Assembly (NCBI GenBank): GCA_964650465.1
Contig: CAZYTA010000004.1
Location: 30,175 to 94,174, forward strand
Origin: RGIG6353 sp964650465
GTDB taxonomy: Bacteria; Bacillota; Clostridia; Oscillospirales; SIG627
Reading direction: 5' to 3'
Length of the DNA: 64,000 nucleotides
This document shows positions 44,019 through 54,219 of the stretch, piece after piece. The position numbers were made by a program, and so were the translations under genes. The notes beneath the pieces were generated by a model that was given only the letters and a program-made list of their open reading frames with translations, did no database searches and had not been told where the DNA came from. Each line of letters begins with the position of its first letter. Positions within the stretch are counted from its first letter, which is position 1.

Positions 44019-47000
44019 ATGAAAACATGTATGCGCTACTTAGCGGTTGTTTTTGCTGTGGCGATGATCGTTTGTGCTCTTTCGTCGGTATCGGCTGCAT
44101 TCCCCGACGTTGAGAACACACACACTCATGCTTCTGCCATAGAAACAATGACCAACCTCGGTATCATCGGCGGATACGAGGACGGAACCTTCAGACCTGA
44201 CGGACTTGTAAGACGTGATGAGATGGCAAAGATTGTCTATGCTACCTTCACAACTTATACAGATGCAGGCGAAGGAGAAATTATATTCCCCGACGTTCCT
44301 AAGAACAGCTGGGCAAAGGGTTACATTTCATGGTGTGCCGGCAAGGATATTGTTGGCGGCTATGAGGACGGAACCTTCCGCCCCGAAGGAAATATCACAT
44401 ATGATGAAGCACTTAAAATGGTTTGCGCAATGCTCGGCTACACAGATTTCTCAGCCGACCTTTGGCCCATTGACGTAAGAACAAAGGGTCTCATTGACCT
44501 TAAGCTTGGCGAAAAGCTTGATGGTATTGCAGGAGATGCTGCTCTTACACGTGCTCAGATTGTACAGCTTGTTTTGAACTCTCTTGACAAGCCCATGTAC
44601 AGCGCTCCCGTAGAGGATGACGGTACTATCCTCGGTATGCTTGGTATGACAACAGAAAATACAAAGCAGACAATTAAGGATAACATCTGGGGCTTCACAG
44701 AAATTGCAGCTCAGATTATCGGTACCGAGAACTACGGCTTCATTGATGCTGATAAGGGCATCAAGGGTACAAAGACAGAAGACGAAGGCGTGATTCAGGT
44801 TTGTCTCAACTACGAAGAAAACGGCGTAGAAAAGACAGAAATTCAGACCCTCGAGCTTGCTGAGCTTGGACTCAATTCCTATATCGGCAATTCAGACGGA
44901 CTTATTGCTCTTTATATCAACCTTATGAAGCGTGCAGGAAGCGACGATTATGTTGCAGCTGCTCTCAAGGGTGTTCGTAAGGAAGGCGTTGCGGGCGGTT
45001 ATGCTGATTTAACAGGGCTTCCCGAAAGCAAAATTTATGTTCCCGACCCAACAAATGCTCCTAACACCAAGTATGCAAGATACGGTGCTAAGATTGACGG
45101 TATAAACCACTATGACGAGCACTTCCTTAACCTCAGAAGACTTACATACTATGATGATTTTGTACTTGCTACAAATGCTCACGTAGATAACAGCGGTAAG
45201 ATTATAAACGAGTTCCGTATTTCATACTCTTGGAATGCCGGTCACAACAGATGGAGAGAGAATATTTCCTTCCCCATCACACAGGGCTTTGATAAGTATC
45301 AGGCGGCAATTGACGCTGACTCTGACGGATGGTATGATTATCTTATCGTAGAGTATAAGGAGCTCTTCAGAGTTAAGAGTGTTACTACAAAGACAGTTGA
45401 GCTTGAATATCTCTATGCAGATCAGAACGCTACATGGAGACCTGTTCCCGACTACACAGTTCCCAATGATGACCCCTCAGCTCAGCCTGAGGTTATTCCC
45501 GGACTTGACCTTGTATTCCCTCGTGACAACTACGTTGCACTGTCTGAAATCAAGGTTGGACAGATAGTTCAGGGTTATCAGATGGGTGATACCTTCACCG
45601 TTACAGCCGAGCCTACAGAGGTTACAGGCTACGCTATCAAATATGATATGGTTCGTGACGATACAGGTTCTATAACTTATGCTACATCAAAGGTTACTCT
45701 TGACAGCGGTGTTTCTGTTACCTTCTCATACTCAAACTGGAAGGTTTGGGATTCACACAGCTACACACCCACACAGATTAAGAATGTAATTACAAGCCTT
45801 TCTCCCGTTGTTGGTAAGAACGATGCAGGCGAATACAACTACATCAAGTTCCAGGTTATAGACGGTAAGGCTGTATGGGCTGAAGCTCTTACATCCGAAG
45901 AAGCTAAGGCTACAGGAGATTCGGATAACAAGGCAATTCTTCTCTATGTTACAGAGCCCACTGAGCCTCAGCTCAACGAGCTCACAAAGGAAAACGAGAT
46001 ATTCTATCCCGCTTACCTTGTAATCGGCGGAAGAACCCATCTTGTTAACCTTAATGCTAAGTACGCTGTAGATAAGTTCTCTGCTGCAACAGTTTCTCAG
46101 GACGGCTCTCCTTACAGAGCAGGCGTTAAGTATGAGGACGAAACAGGTATAAACAGAATTATATATCCTAACATTCTCGTAACCTATGAGATTGACTCAA
46201 ACGGATATTACACACTTAATACAGAGGCTGAACTCTTTACAGATGAAAATCAGGTTGAGGTTGTATATAATCGCAACGAACAGAATGAAATTACCGGAGC
46301 GATTATAGAAGCAAGCGATAAGACTGAGATTTCAATCAACAAGTCTACCGGCATTGTTACCATTACAGTTGACGGCACAGAGCTTGAACTTGATATCGTT
46401 GTTGATGACGATTCTATAGTATACTATCCTTACACCAAGACCGAAACAGGTTCTCACGAGCATATTGACTACTATAAGGGCTCTGAGATTCCCGCTGATT
46501 TCGAGAAGGAATTTGTAACAAGTAACATCTATCTCAGAGTAGAAGAAGAAACAGGTCTTTATGTTATCGATTCTCTTGTTATAGGTGAAAAGTTCGAGAG
46601 CGCTACAGAAGAAACAAACTACCAGAAGGATGCTCGTCAGCACCTCTTTGCAACAGAAGATTCTTCTGCAGTACGCGACGGCGACAAGGTACGTGCTTCT
46701 TACACATTCAAGAATCTCTTCACATACGAAGATGTGACAGCTGTTAACAAGTCCAAGGAATACAGTTTTGCAACAGAAGCAGAAGCTAACAAGATTTATG
46801 CTTGGGATGCAGATAGCAAGAACTATGTTGAAGTAACAGAAGGCACATGCGAGTCATTTAACGACGGTGAAGTAATCACAAAGATACTTGACAAGATGTC
46901 TGTAATATTCACAACATCTTTCGCAGACGGTCTTGCAATAGACGATACTGTTAAGATTATAGCTGTAACAGATAAGGAAAAAGCAGAAACAAAGGTAATC

Positions 47001-47210
47001 TCATTTGCTGAGCTTGTTGATGTCTTCAATACTATCGAAGAGTACAACGCTCTCAATGAAGGCGTTGTAGGCTTTACAGAGGCAAGCCTTGATGCTAAGA
47101 TTGGTACCTACACAGAAGACAAGGTTCAGAAAATTGCTTACATACTCATTGATTGGGTAGAGTACGATTCAGAACTTGAAACCTACTTCTTCGCAGGCGC
47201 TGAAAGATAA
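44019..47210 (+). CDS. S-layer-type protein with SLH domains, paralogue 3
   Basis: 1063 residues. Signal peptide MKTCMRYLAVVFAVAMIVCA. Three SLH repeats: GGYEDGTFRPDGLVRRDEMA, GGYEDGTFRPEGNITYDEAL and LTRAQIVQLVLNSL. Then about 850 residues of beta-rich acidic sequence. Only 65 bases separate it from paralogue 2 and no promoter or GTTACA element is seen in them, so it probably depends on the upstream promoter. The same AGGAGGTTTTC ribosome-site context is kept in all three genes. Confidence 0.87.
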   Translation: MKTCMRYLAVVFAVAMIVCALSSVSAAFPDVENTHTHASAIETMTNLGIIGGYEDGTFRPDGLVRRDEMAKIVYATFTTYTDAGEGEIIFPDVPKNSWAKGYISWCAGKDIVGGYEDGTFRPEGNITYDEALKMVCAMLGYTDFSADLWPIDVRTKGLIDLKLGEKLDGIAGDAALTRAQIVQLVLNSLDKPMYSAPVEDDGTILGMLGMTTENTKQTIKDNIWGFTEIAAQIIGTENYGFIDADKGIKGTKTEDEGVIQVCLNYEENGVEKTEIQTLELAELGLNSYIGNSDGLIALYINLMKRAGSDDYVAAALKGVRKEGVAGGYADLTGLPESKIYVPDPTNAPNTKYARYGAKIDGINHYDEHFLNLRRLTYYDDFVLATNAHVDNSGKIINEFRISYSWNAGHNRWRENISFPITQGFDKYQAAIDADSDGWYDYLIVEYKELFRVKSVTTKTVELEYLYADQNATWRPVPDYTVPNDDPSAQPEVIPGLDLVFPRDNYVALSEIKVGQIVQGYQMGDTFTVTAEPTEVTGYAIKYDMVRDDTGSITYATSKVTLDSGVSVTFSYSNWKVWDSHSYTPTQIKNVITSLSPVVGKNDAGEYNYIKFQVIDGKAVWAEALTSEEAKATGDSDNKAILLYVTEPTEPQLNELTKENEIFYPAYLVIGGRTHLVNLNAKYAVDKFSAATVSQDGSPYRAGVKYEDETGINRIIYPNILVTYEIDSNGYYTLNTEAELFTDENQVEVVYNRNEQNEITGAIIEASDKTEISINKSTGIVTITVDGTELELDIVVDDDSIVYYPYTKTETGSHEHIDYYKGSEIPADFEKEFVTSNIYLRVEEETGLYVIDSLVIGEKFESATEETNYQKDARQHLFATEDSSAVRDGDKVRASYTFKNLFTYEDVTAVNKSKEYSFATEAEANKIYAWDADSKNYVEVTEGTCESFNDGEVITKILDKMSVIFTTSFADGLAIDDTVKIIAVTDKEKAETKVISFAELVDVFNTIEEYNALNEGVVGFTEASLDAKIGTYTEDKVQKIAYILIDWVEYDSELETYFFAGAER

Positions 47211-47266
47211 AAAAACAAATCTGAAAATCTCCGAAAATACAGTTGAAACCTCCCAAAATACCCTCA

Positions 47267-47291
47267 AGGGAGAAGCTAACCACTTCTCCCT
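47267..47291 (+). terminator. Hairpin after the third S-layer gene
   Basis: AGGGAGAAG (47267-47275), 7-base loop, CTTCTCCCT (47283-47291). No T-run follows, so it may be a processing or attenuating hairpin. The rest of 47211-47396 shows no clear promoter. Confidence 0.45.
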
Positions 47292-47396
47292 GTGCGGGGA
47301 CTGTTTCAGGAGGCGGACATAATCGATTGTGTTTGAGGAATACAGATTTAAAAGTATTTGAAGATAATTCCAACAAACTATAATGGAGGAAACATT

Positions 47397-50300
47397 ATGA
47401 AATCAAGAATTGCGAATCGCTTTCTTATGACAGCGATTATGGCGCTTATGCTTTGCGCAGTACTTGCAGTTTCGTCATTGGCTGCCATCGGACTCACCGA
47501 GGACGGTTTCCTTGCAGGGCTTACTATCGGTAAGAGCTACACAGCAGCTCCGTATGACATTATCGCAGGCACTACAGGCACAGCGCAGTCGGTTGACAAG
47601 ACTACCGATTTCGACACTCTCGGAAGCGGTATCTGGGCAATTTCCGATGGCACAACAACCGAGTATGTATTTGTAGAGGGCACTGAGTCCGCACAGCTTT
47701 CATACTGGGATACAGCAAACAGTACAGTTCTTTCGGGACTTGCAGGAAGCAAAAACGAAAAGGGCTTATATACAGGCAAGTGGACAAGAGGTAACAGCGG
47801 TTCACACAAGCCTACAGGTGATACTATTACTATTGACGAAAACGGTGTTACTTTTGTGCTTGGTACATTGGCAACACAGAAGACAGGTCTTGCAAAGACA
47901 GAGCTTCTTTACGGCTTGACAAATGCACAGGTTATTCCTGCGAATGCGCTTGAGTCATGGAATTTCTCTGTTGCATTGCCTACTTCATATGCAACGGGTT
48001 ATTCAAAGTCTGACCTTTCAGGTACAGTTACATTCTATGTAAAGAATCCCGGCGACACAGAAGCGACAGAATACACTGTTACTCTTGCAGGTATTGACAC
48101 AGGTGAGGTTTCAATAAATGCTCCTGCTGCGCTTGCCAATTCAACAGGTTATATCGTAGGTGTAGGAATTCAGCCTTGGGCAAACTGGTCGGTAGCCAGC
48201 ACTACCATGTACTCGTCTGCATCACTTCCTGCGACAATCGTTCTCAACAAGGGTGTAAATGCTCTTAACTACACACTCAATTATGCTACTCCCGATGTTG
48301 CGGTTACAGGCGTAACACTCAACAACGAGACACTTGCCCTTACAATCGGCGATATGGCTGAGCTTGTAGCAACTGTCGCTCCTGACAATGCTACAACAAA
48401 GGATATCTCTTGGGACAGTGACAATGATGATGTTGCTACAGTTGTAAACGGTAAGGTTACAGCAATTGCAACAGGTACAGCTAATATTATAGTTACAACA
48501 CTTGACGGCGGCAAGACAGATACTTGCGCAGTTACAGTAAGCGCAATGCAGCCTATTGAAGTTCCTACAGGTCTTTCTGCAGGCAACGGAACAATAGCCG
48601 GTCTTGTTGACGGTGAATACTATCAGTATGCTAACGTTGTAATGAACAGCGCAGGCACAGCTTTAGAATATACAACTCCTGCAGCTCTTACAGCTAATAC
48701 AGAGGTTTGCGGTCTTGTTGTAGTACGCAGTACCAATGCAAGCTCTACAAACTTCTCAGATTGGACAGCTCCCATCTACGTTGCAGGCACAGGTGTTGCA
48801 AATATTATTCACACCACTGCAGGTACAGATAAGAACGGCAATCCCAAGAACTTTATTGACGTTACAAGCGGCGGCAGCTGGACAAGTGCAGTAGTTCCCG
48901 TGTACAATGAAGCTAAGTGGACAGGTTCAAGCCTTACAAATGAGTTGGCTAAGACTTACGGCTTCGATCCCCTCCGCCTCGGTACTACATCAGGACAGGG
49001 TACCTTCTCTTATATGAAGGATAAGACAGGCGATGATCTTGTTGCCGCACAGGCACAGGCAAAAGCTCACCTTGACTCTGTTTACTACTCATACATGTAC
49101 AAGGCAGACGAAATCGTACCTATGAGTAGGTTTGAGAGCTTCAAGTTCCAGGCTTTGGTTCGTCAGGGTGCACAGACAGTTTCAAGCGCACTTTACACCA
49201 AGTTTACCTTCAAGGTAGTTACAGAAGACGGTCAGCTTGTTGACAGAGTAGTTAAAAAGGCAGCAGGAAAATTTGCAGCTACTACACACACAATTACTCT
49301 TGCAGATTTTGCAGATACTACAGGTTATATTGTAGGTATCCTCATTCAGCCCTATACAACAGAGGATGCTTCAATAATTGCATATGCAAACAACACGATG
49401 GTTGACCTTAACGTTCAGCTTTATTCAGACTCATATAAGATCAACCTTCCCAAGGCTGATAAGCCCACAGGTCTTACAATTGAAAACGGCGTTGTAAAGG
49501 GACTTGACCCTGAAAAGGTTTACGCATATGCTCCCATGTATATCACAGGTCCTTCCGACACCTTCACAACACTTCCTGCAGGATCAACACAGCTTGAGGG
49601 CGTGACAGGTCTTATCGCTGTTATGATAGCAGGCGACGGAGCTACAACAAACAACTCCGACCCCGTTATCTTCTATGTCCCCGGTCCTTCAGCAGAGCGT
49701 GCAAACCTCGGACAGGTTGCAACTGACAGACCCGCATTTGCAAGTAACCAGAATTGGAAGGCAGGTACATGGACAGGCTCATACCTTTCATGGCATGACC
49801 AGACAACAGGTGCGTACAGCTTCCTTGACCAGTCAGCCGGTGTAGATCCCGTTATGGCAAGAACACTCTGGCTCTATCAGGTAACAAAGGAACAGGCACA
49901 GGCTAAGCTCGATGCCGATAAAGCACAGACATCTGTTCCCAGCAGCTGGACAACTAACAAGATAACTTCAAAGCCTGACGTTATGCAGGCGGCAATCGAT
50001 TCACACTATGCGGCAGCAGATTATGCCGACACACTTGCGGCAAACAAGCTTGCTCATCAGCAGACAATGGCTGATAAATTGGAAGAAAGATTCATTCAGT
50101 ACGCTTATGACGAGACAGAAGTTATCCCTGTAAATGAGCTTATTGAAATGTCCTTCACACAGAAGTCAAGACAGACTCAGATAACATTTAACGCTTCAGC
50201 AAAGGTTGTATTCTTTGTTATGGATTCCGAAGGTGCTCTTACAGAGTACAGCTACGTGGGACCCAAGACAGAGATTAAGAACGGTGTTTGGAACAAGACC

Positions 50301-53300
50301 ACAGTTGATGTTCAGTCTATTGAAAACTGGCCTTCAACAGGTTGGGTAGTAGGTGTTAGATACTATCCCGTTGCAGAGGTAGAGGCAGAATCTATCGTTG
50401 CAACAGATCCCATCAGAACAGATGCTTCTGTTGTAGCTTACTCATTTACACAGCACCACATTGCTGCAGGCTACTACTATGAGCCCTTTACATCATATGT
50501 AATTATGACTGATGCTGTAGCTCCCGAGTTTGCTGTAACAGCAAATCCTGAAGGAAACGGCTACGACATTACAATTACAAACGCTACAGCTGCTTGTAAC
50601 TACGAGTACAAGAAGTCGGATGCAGCAAGCTGGACAGCACTTGAAGCAGGTGTATCCAAGTTCACAGTAAGCGAAGTTGGTACATACACTGTTAAGGTTT
50701 CCGGCGAGCTTCTTCTCGGCGAAGCACAGGCTGACTGTGTTGTAGATAAGATTACACCCGTAGCACCCACACTTGAATATGCAGTTAATTCGACAACAGA
50801 TTTCAAGGTAACACTTACAGATGCAGTTGCTCCTTACGTTTACGAGTACAAGGCAGAAGCTGACGAGATATGGACAACAATCACAGACGGTTCATTTATC
50901 GTTGCCGCAACAGGCAAGTACACAGTACGCGCAGGCGGCGATGTATACAATGGCTATGCAACAGCTGATGTTACAGTAGAGCTTCAGACTCCTGTAGCTC
51001 CTACTCTCAGCTATGCTATCAATTCAGCAACAGATTTCAAGGTAACACTTACAGATGCAGTTGCTCCTTACGTTTACGAGTACAAGGCAGAAGCTGACGA
51101 GATATGGACAACAATCACAGACGGTTCATTTATCGTTGCCGCAACAGGCAAGTACACAGTACGCGCAGGCGGCGATGTATACAATGGCTATGCAACAGCT
51201 GATGTTACAGTAGAGCTTCAGACTCCTGTAGCTCCCAAGGTTTCGGTAGTTCCCGGTGATACAGACTTTACTATTAATATCAAGAACTTCTCAGACCTTT
51301 ACACATACGAGTACAAGCTTAACGATGCTACCGAGTGGACACCTGTTACTGCAGGCGCTAAGTCATTTGTAATCACTGCAGGCGGTGAGTACACAGTAAG
51401 AGCAGGCGGTGCAGTATTCAACGGCTATGCTGAGACAGGCTTCAAGGCAGTTGAGGTTCCTCAGGCTGTTAAGGCAATTGAGTTTGACGGTACAACCATT
51501 TCAGGACTTGATGCAAGCCTTGCATACGAGTACGCAAACGTTAACTACCTCGGTATTAACGATAACTGGACAGCAATCCCCGCAGGTACAGAATTCACCT
51601 TCACAGACCCCGGTCTCTACATTGTAAGACTTGCGGCTGCAGGTACAGAAGAGCCTTCAACAGGTCTTGTATTCAACGTACTTGGTAAGATTGCAGACAG
51701 AGGCACAATCATCAATACAGAAGTTAAGAACTACGCTAACGGTACAAACTGGGATAAGAATATCACAACAGCTGAAGTTCTTAAGTGGGCTAAGTTCACT
51801 GACAAGAACGATCCTCAGTTTACTGTAGGACGCTGGTCAAGCTGGCAGGCAGGCGACCTGTATTACTGGTCAAAGAGCTGGCAGTATTCAATCGGTTCAA
51901 CAAGCTACGTTTCACATGGCAGCCTCGGCGCTAAGATTCTTGACGGCTCAATGAGTCAGGAAGAGGCTAAGCAGCACATTGAAGCATATGTATTCAAGTA
52001 TGCATATGAGGATGCTGAAATCATTCCTCTTGCAGACCTTGAAAAGTTCACTATCCAGACAGGCGGCAGACAGGGTCACTTGTATGTTCAGGGCGATGTT
52101 TATACAAGATTTGTATTCCACATTGCAAACAATTACGGTGAAGTTGAAACACGTGAGCTTCTCCTCCCCGCTAAATATGCAGATCCTTACGCTAAGAACA
52201 CTCACACAATCAAGGCAACTGATTTTGAGGACACCGACGGATACATCGTTGCTATCGACGTATATCCCTTCGGCGAAATCGCAGACAATGCTGAAGTTAA
52301 GGTAACAGGCACAACAGGTAACGACTACGAAGCTACACCTAAGGAATATCAGGTTAAGCTTCCCAGAATTGATGCTCCCACAACTCTCGTATTCAACGAG
52401 AAAACACAGCTTGTAGAAGGCTTCAATGTAGATGCTGAATACTACTATGCTCCTTACACTGTAAACGGCGTAGGTGAGAAGAAGTATCACACAGGTGAAA
52501 CACTTGCACTCGAAACAGGTCTTTGGGGAATCGGTCTTGTATCAGAAGACCCCGAATTCGCTGATTCACTTCCTTTCCTTGTATTCGTAAGAGGTGATGA
52601 AGAAGCAAGAATGACACTTGGTACATTTGGAGATAACGGCTACTTTGTAGTTAAGGGCGGCACAGACTTCATTCAGGGTACATGGACAGGTCCTAGTATC
52701 GGTACTCACTCAACATTCGAAACAAACGGTCTTTCAACACTCGGCGGACACGTAACTGGTAATCCTTATGCTAAGGATCTCAAGGCAGCAATCGATGCAG
52801 GGGATGCAGCAGCGGAAGCCGCAGCAAGACAGGCAATTGTTGATGTTGCAGATACAGTTCTCTTCAGATACGCATACGCAAATGACGAAGTAATTCCTTC
52901 AAGCGAACTTCTCAACTTCAAGTTCACACTTAAGAAGAGAATGGGTTCACTTAACCTTGGCGCAGGCGTAACAGCAAAGATTATATTCTATGTAATCAAC
53001 GCTGACGGTTCAGTAGGTCAGTATGTTGTTGAAGAAGCTACAAGCACTGCTTCTCAGACTTCACATGACATTGATGTTCAGTCAATCGAAGGATGGCCTA
53101 TGGACGGTTATGTAGTAGCTGTCGACATCTATCCTTGGACAAAGGTTGTTCCCGAGAACGTAGTTGTTCTTGATACAAACTACTACAACACAATGGCACA
53201 GTTCAACCTTACAGAATACATTATCAAGACTAATCCCGGCGCTCCCAAGGTAATTCCTTTCGATGCACCTGATATCGAAGGCGGTTACGGTGAATTTGCT

Positions 53301-54017
53301 AACCTTGAAGCTGATAAGGTTTATTCATTCAGAGCAGACGGAAGCGATGAGTGGACAGATATTCCCGCAGGCTCCACATCATATTCTCCTGTAGCTCCCG
53401 GCACCTATTATATCAAGGTTAAGGCATCAAGACTTTACACAGAGTCCGATGAAGTGATGGTAATCGTTGGAAAGGTTGAAGGAGCTCTCAGATCACTCCA
53501 GAATGAGACTAAGAAGATTCATCTTCCCAATGACTTCATTGAAGTTAAGTCTGATTACGAAATTGATGTTACATCCAAGATTTGGATTTCAAGACTTGCT
53601 CTTGACAACATCAAGGCAGTATCACCCGAATCAACAATTACAATTGTTGGCGAAAACTTCAAGTATGTAGTAGTAGCGGCAAATCTCGAAACAGAAAAGG
53701 CTGTTCATTACTATAACCTCGACCTTTCATTCGATGGCGAAAGCAGACATGACACATCATATGATGAGCTTCGCGAGCTTTCAGGTGATGCGTACATCAC
53801 AGAGTTCTTCACAGAGTCTGTAAATGACCTTCCCTTCTCAGAAGCAGAGCTTTACATCAAGGTTGGCTCAAGCTACGACGGACAGGAAGTTGAGCTCAGA
53901 ACCTTCAATGAAAGAATCGGCAAGCTCCGTAAGACAGAATCCGCAACTGTTGAAGACGGTTGGGTAATGTTCACAAATTACGGCGAAACATACGTAATTC
54001 TTTCAACAGAAGAATAA
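47397..54017 (+). CDS. Giant Ig-like surface protein with internal repeats
   Basis: 2206 residues. ATG 47397 follows GGAGGA; a longer in-frame start 39 bases upstream has no ribosome site. Signal peptide at about 1-30. A BIG_2 bacterial Ig-like domain at about 298-385 (VAVTGVTLNNETLALTIGDM... SWDSDNDDVATVVNGKVTAI). Residues ~390-1100 hold related modules with GxxxGTWTGSxxS-type motifs and repeated EVIPMSRFESFKFQ / EVIPVNELIEMSF / EIIPLADLEKFTIQ / EVIPSSELLNFKF segments, showing at least four diverged copies of a ~250-residue unit. Around 1120-1330 are ~78-residue Ig-like repeats, two almost identical. No SLH, LPXTG or C-terminal membrane anchor is seen. Codon use is like the S-layer genes. 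Probably an abundant cell-surface or secreted structural/adhesive protein. Confidence 0.85.
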   Translation: MKSRIANRFLMTAIMALMLCAVLAVSSLAAIGLTEDGFLAGLTIGKSYTAAPYDIIAGTTGTAQSVDKTTDFDTLGSGIWAISDGTTTEYVFVEGTESAQLSYWDTANSTVLSGLAGSKNEKGLYTGKWTRGNSGSHKPTGDTITIDENGVTFVLGTLATQKTGLAKTELLYGLTNAQVIPANALESWNFSVALPTSYATGYSKSDLSGTVTFYVKNPGDTEATEYTVTLAGIDTGEVSINAPAALANSTGYIVGVGIQPWANWSVASTTMYSSASLPATIVLNKGVNALNYTLNYATPDVAVTGVTLNNETLALTIGDMAELVATVAPDNATTKDISWDSDNDDVATVVNGKVTAIATGTANIIVTTLDGGKTDTCAVTVSAMQPIEVPTGLSAGNGTIAGLVDGEYYQYANVVMNSAGTALEYTTPAALTANTEVCGLVVVRSTNASSTNFSDWTAPIYVAGTGVANIIHTTAGTDKNGNPKNFIDVTSGGSWTSAVVPVYNEAKWTGSSLTNELAKTYGFDPLRLGTTSGQGTFSYMKDKTGDDLVAAQAQAKAHLDSVYYSYMYKADEIVPMSRFESFKFQALVRQGAQTVSSALYTKFTFKVVTEDGQLVDRVVKKAAGKFAATTHTITLADFADTTGYIVGILIQPYTTEDASIIAYANNTMVDLNVQLYSDSYKINLPKADKPTGLTIENGVVKGLDPEKVYAYAPMYITGPSDTFTTLPAGSTQLEGVTGLIAVMIAGDGATTNNSDPVIFYVPGPSAERANLGQVATDRPAFASNQNWKAGTWTGSYLSWHDQTTGAYSFLDQSAGVDPVMARTLWLYQVTKEQAQAKLDADKAQTSVPSSWTTNKITSKPDVMQAAIDSHYAAADYADTLAANKLAHQQTMADKLEERFIQYAYDETEVIPVNELIEMSFTQKSRQTQITFNASAKVVFFVMDSEGALTEYSYVGPKTEIKNGVWNKTTVDVQSIENWPSTGWVVGVRYYPVAEVEAESIVATDPIRTDASVVAYSFTQHHIAAGYYYEPFTSYVIMTDAVAPEFAVTANPEGNGYDITITNATAACNYEYKKSDAASWTALEAGVSKFTVSEVGTYTVKVSGELLLGEAQADCVVDKITPVAPTLEYAVNSTTDFKVTLTDAVAPYVYEYKAEADEIWTTITDGSFIVAATGKYTVRAGGDVYNGYATADVTVELQTPVAPTLSYAINSATDFKVTLTDAVAPYVYEYKAEADEIWTTITDGSFIVAATGKYTVRAGGDVYNGYATADVTVELQTPVAPKVSVVPGDTDFTINIKNFSDLYTYEYKLNDATEWTPVTAGAKSFVITAGGEYTVRAGGAVFNGYAETGFKAVEVPQAVKAIEFDGTTISGLDASLAYEYANVNYLGINDNWTAIPAGTEFTFTDPGLYIVRLAAAGTEEPSTGLVFNVLGKIADRGTIINTEVKNYANGTNWDKNITTAEVLKWAKFTDKNDPQFTVGRWSSWQAGDLYYWSKSWQYSIGSTSYVSHGSLGAKILDGSMSQEEAKQHIEAYVFKYAYEDAEIIPLADLEKFTIQTGGRQGHLYVQGDVYTRFVFHIANNYGEVETRELLLPAKYADPYAKNTHTIKATDFEDTDGYIVAIDVYPFGEIADNAEVKVTGTTGNDYEATPKEYQVKLPRIDAPTTLVFNEKTQLVEGFNVDAEYYYAPYTVNGVGEKKYHTGETLALETGLWGIGLVSEDPEFADSLPFLVFVRGDEEARMTLGTFGDNGYFVVKGGTDFIQGTWTGPSIGTHSTFETNGLSTLGGHVTGNPYAKDLKAAIDAGDAAAEAAARQAIVDVADTVLFRYAYANDEVIPSSELLNFKFTLKKRMGSLNLGAGVTAKIIFYVINADGSVGQYVVEEATSTASQTSHDIDVQSIEGWPMDGYVVAVDIYPWTKVVPENVVVLDTNYYNTMAQFNLTEYIIKTNPGAPKVIPFDAPDIEGGYGEFANLEADKVYSFRADGSDEWTDIPAGSTSYSPVAPGTYYIKVKASRLYTESDEVMVIVGKVEGALRSLQNETKKIHLPNDFIEVKSDYEIDVTSKIWISRLALDNIKAVSPESTITIVGENFKYVVVAANLETEKAVHYYNLDLSFDGESRHDTSYDELRELSGDAYITEFFTESVNDLPFSEAELYIKVGSSYDGQEVELRTFNERIGKLRKTESATVEDGWVMFTNYGETYVILSTEE
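50794..51236 (+). repeat. Recent 234-bp tandem duplication inside the giant surface gene
   Basis: Bases 50794-51002 reappear at 51028-51236, apparently identical over about 209 bases, with a period of 234 bases (78 codons). The copies encode one Ig-like repeat each (AVAPYVYEYKAEADEIW...). A third, diverged copy follows (YTYEYKLNDATEWTPV). Confidence 0.9.
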
Positions 54018-54025
54018 TCTTCATA

Positions 54026-54062
54026 AAAAATGCTGTAACCGAAAGGTTACAGCATTTTTAAT
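54026..54062 (+). terminator. Terminator of the giant surface gene
   Basis: AAAAATGCTGTAACC (54026-54040), loop GAAA, GGTTACAGCATTTTT (54045-54059). Confidence 0.95.
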
Positions 54063-54219
54063 ATTATAGAATTTGATTAAAATCAGCCTATGGCGTTTGG
54101 CATTCCGTTCTATAGATTTACAGAAGTTGGATATGAAAAAGCTAATTGGAGGGAGGAGGCTTGCTCCAGCCGTCCTCTCTCCAAAAAAGTAAAACAAAAT
54201 TGCCTGCAGCGGCTCGCTG
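54062..54219 (+). repeat. Dispersed intergenic repeat, copy G (degenerate, with insertion)
   Basis: The left part resembles the family (GAATTTGATTAAAATCAGCC). The right end has AATTGCCTG and hairpin CAGCG-GCT-CGCTG (54207-54219), directly before the DUF1836 stop. In between lies an unrelated inverted repeat, GGAGGGAGGAGGCTTGCTCC with GTCCTCTCTCC (about 54149-54183). Confidence 0.6.
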
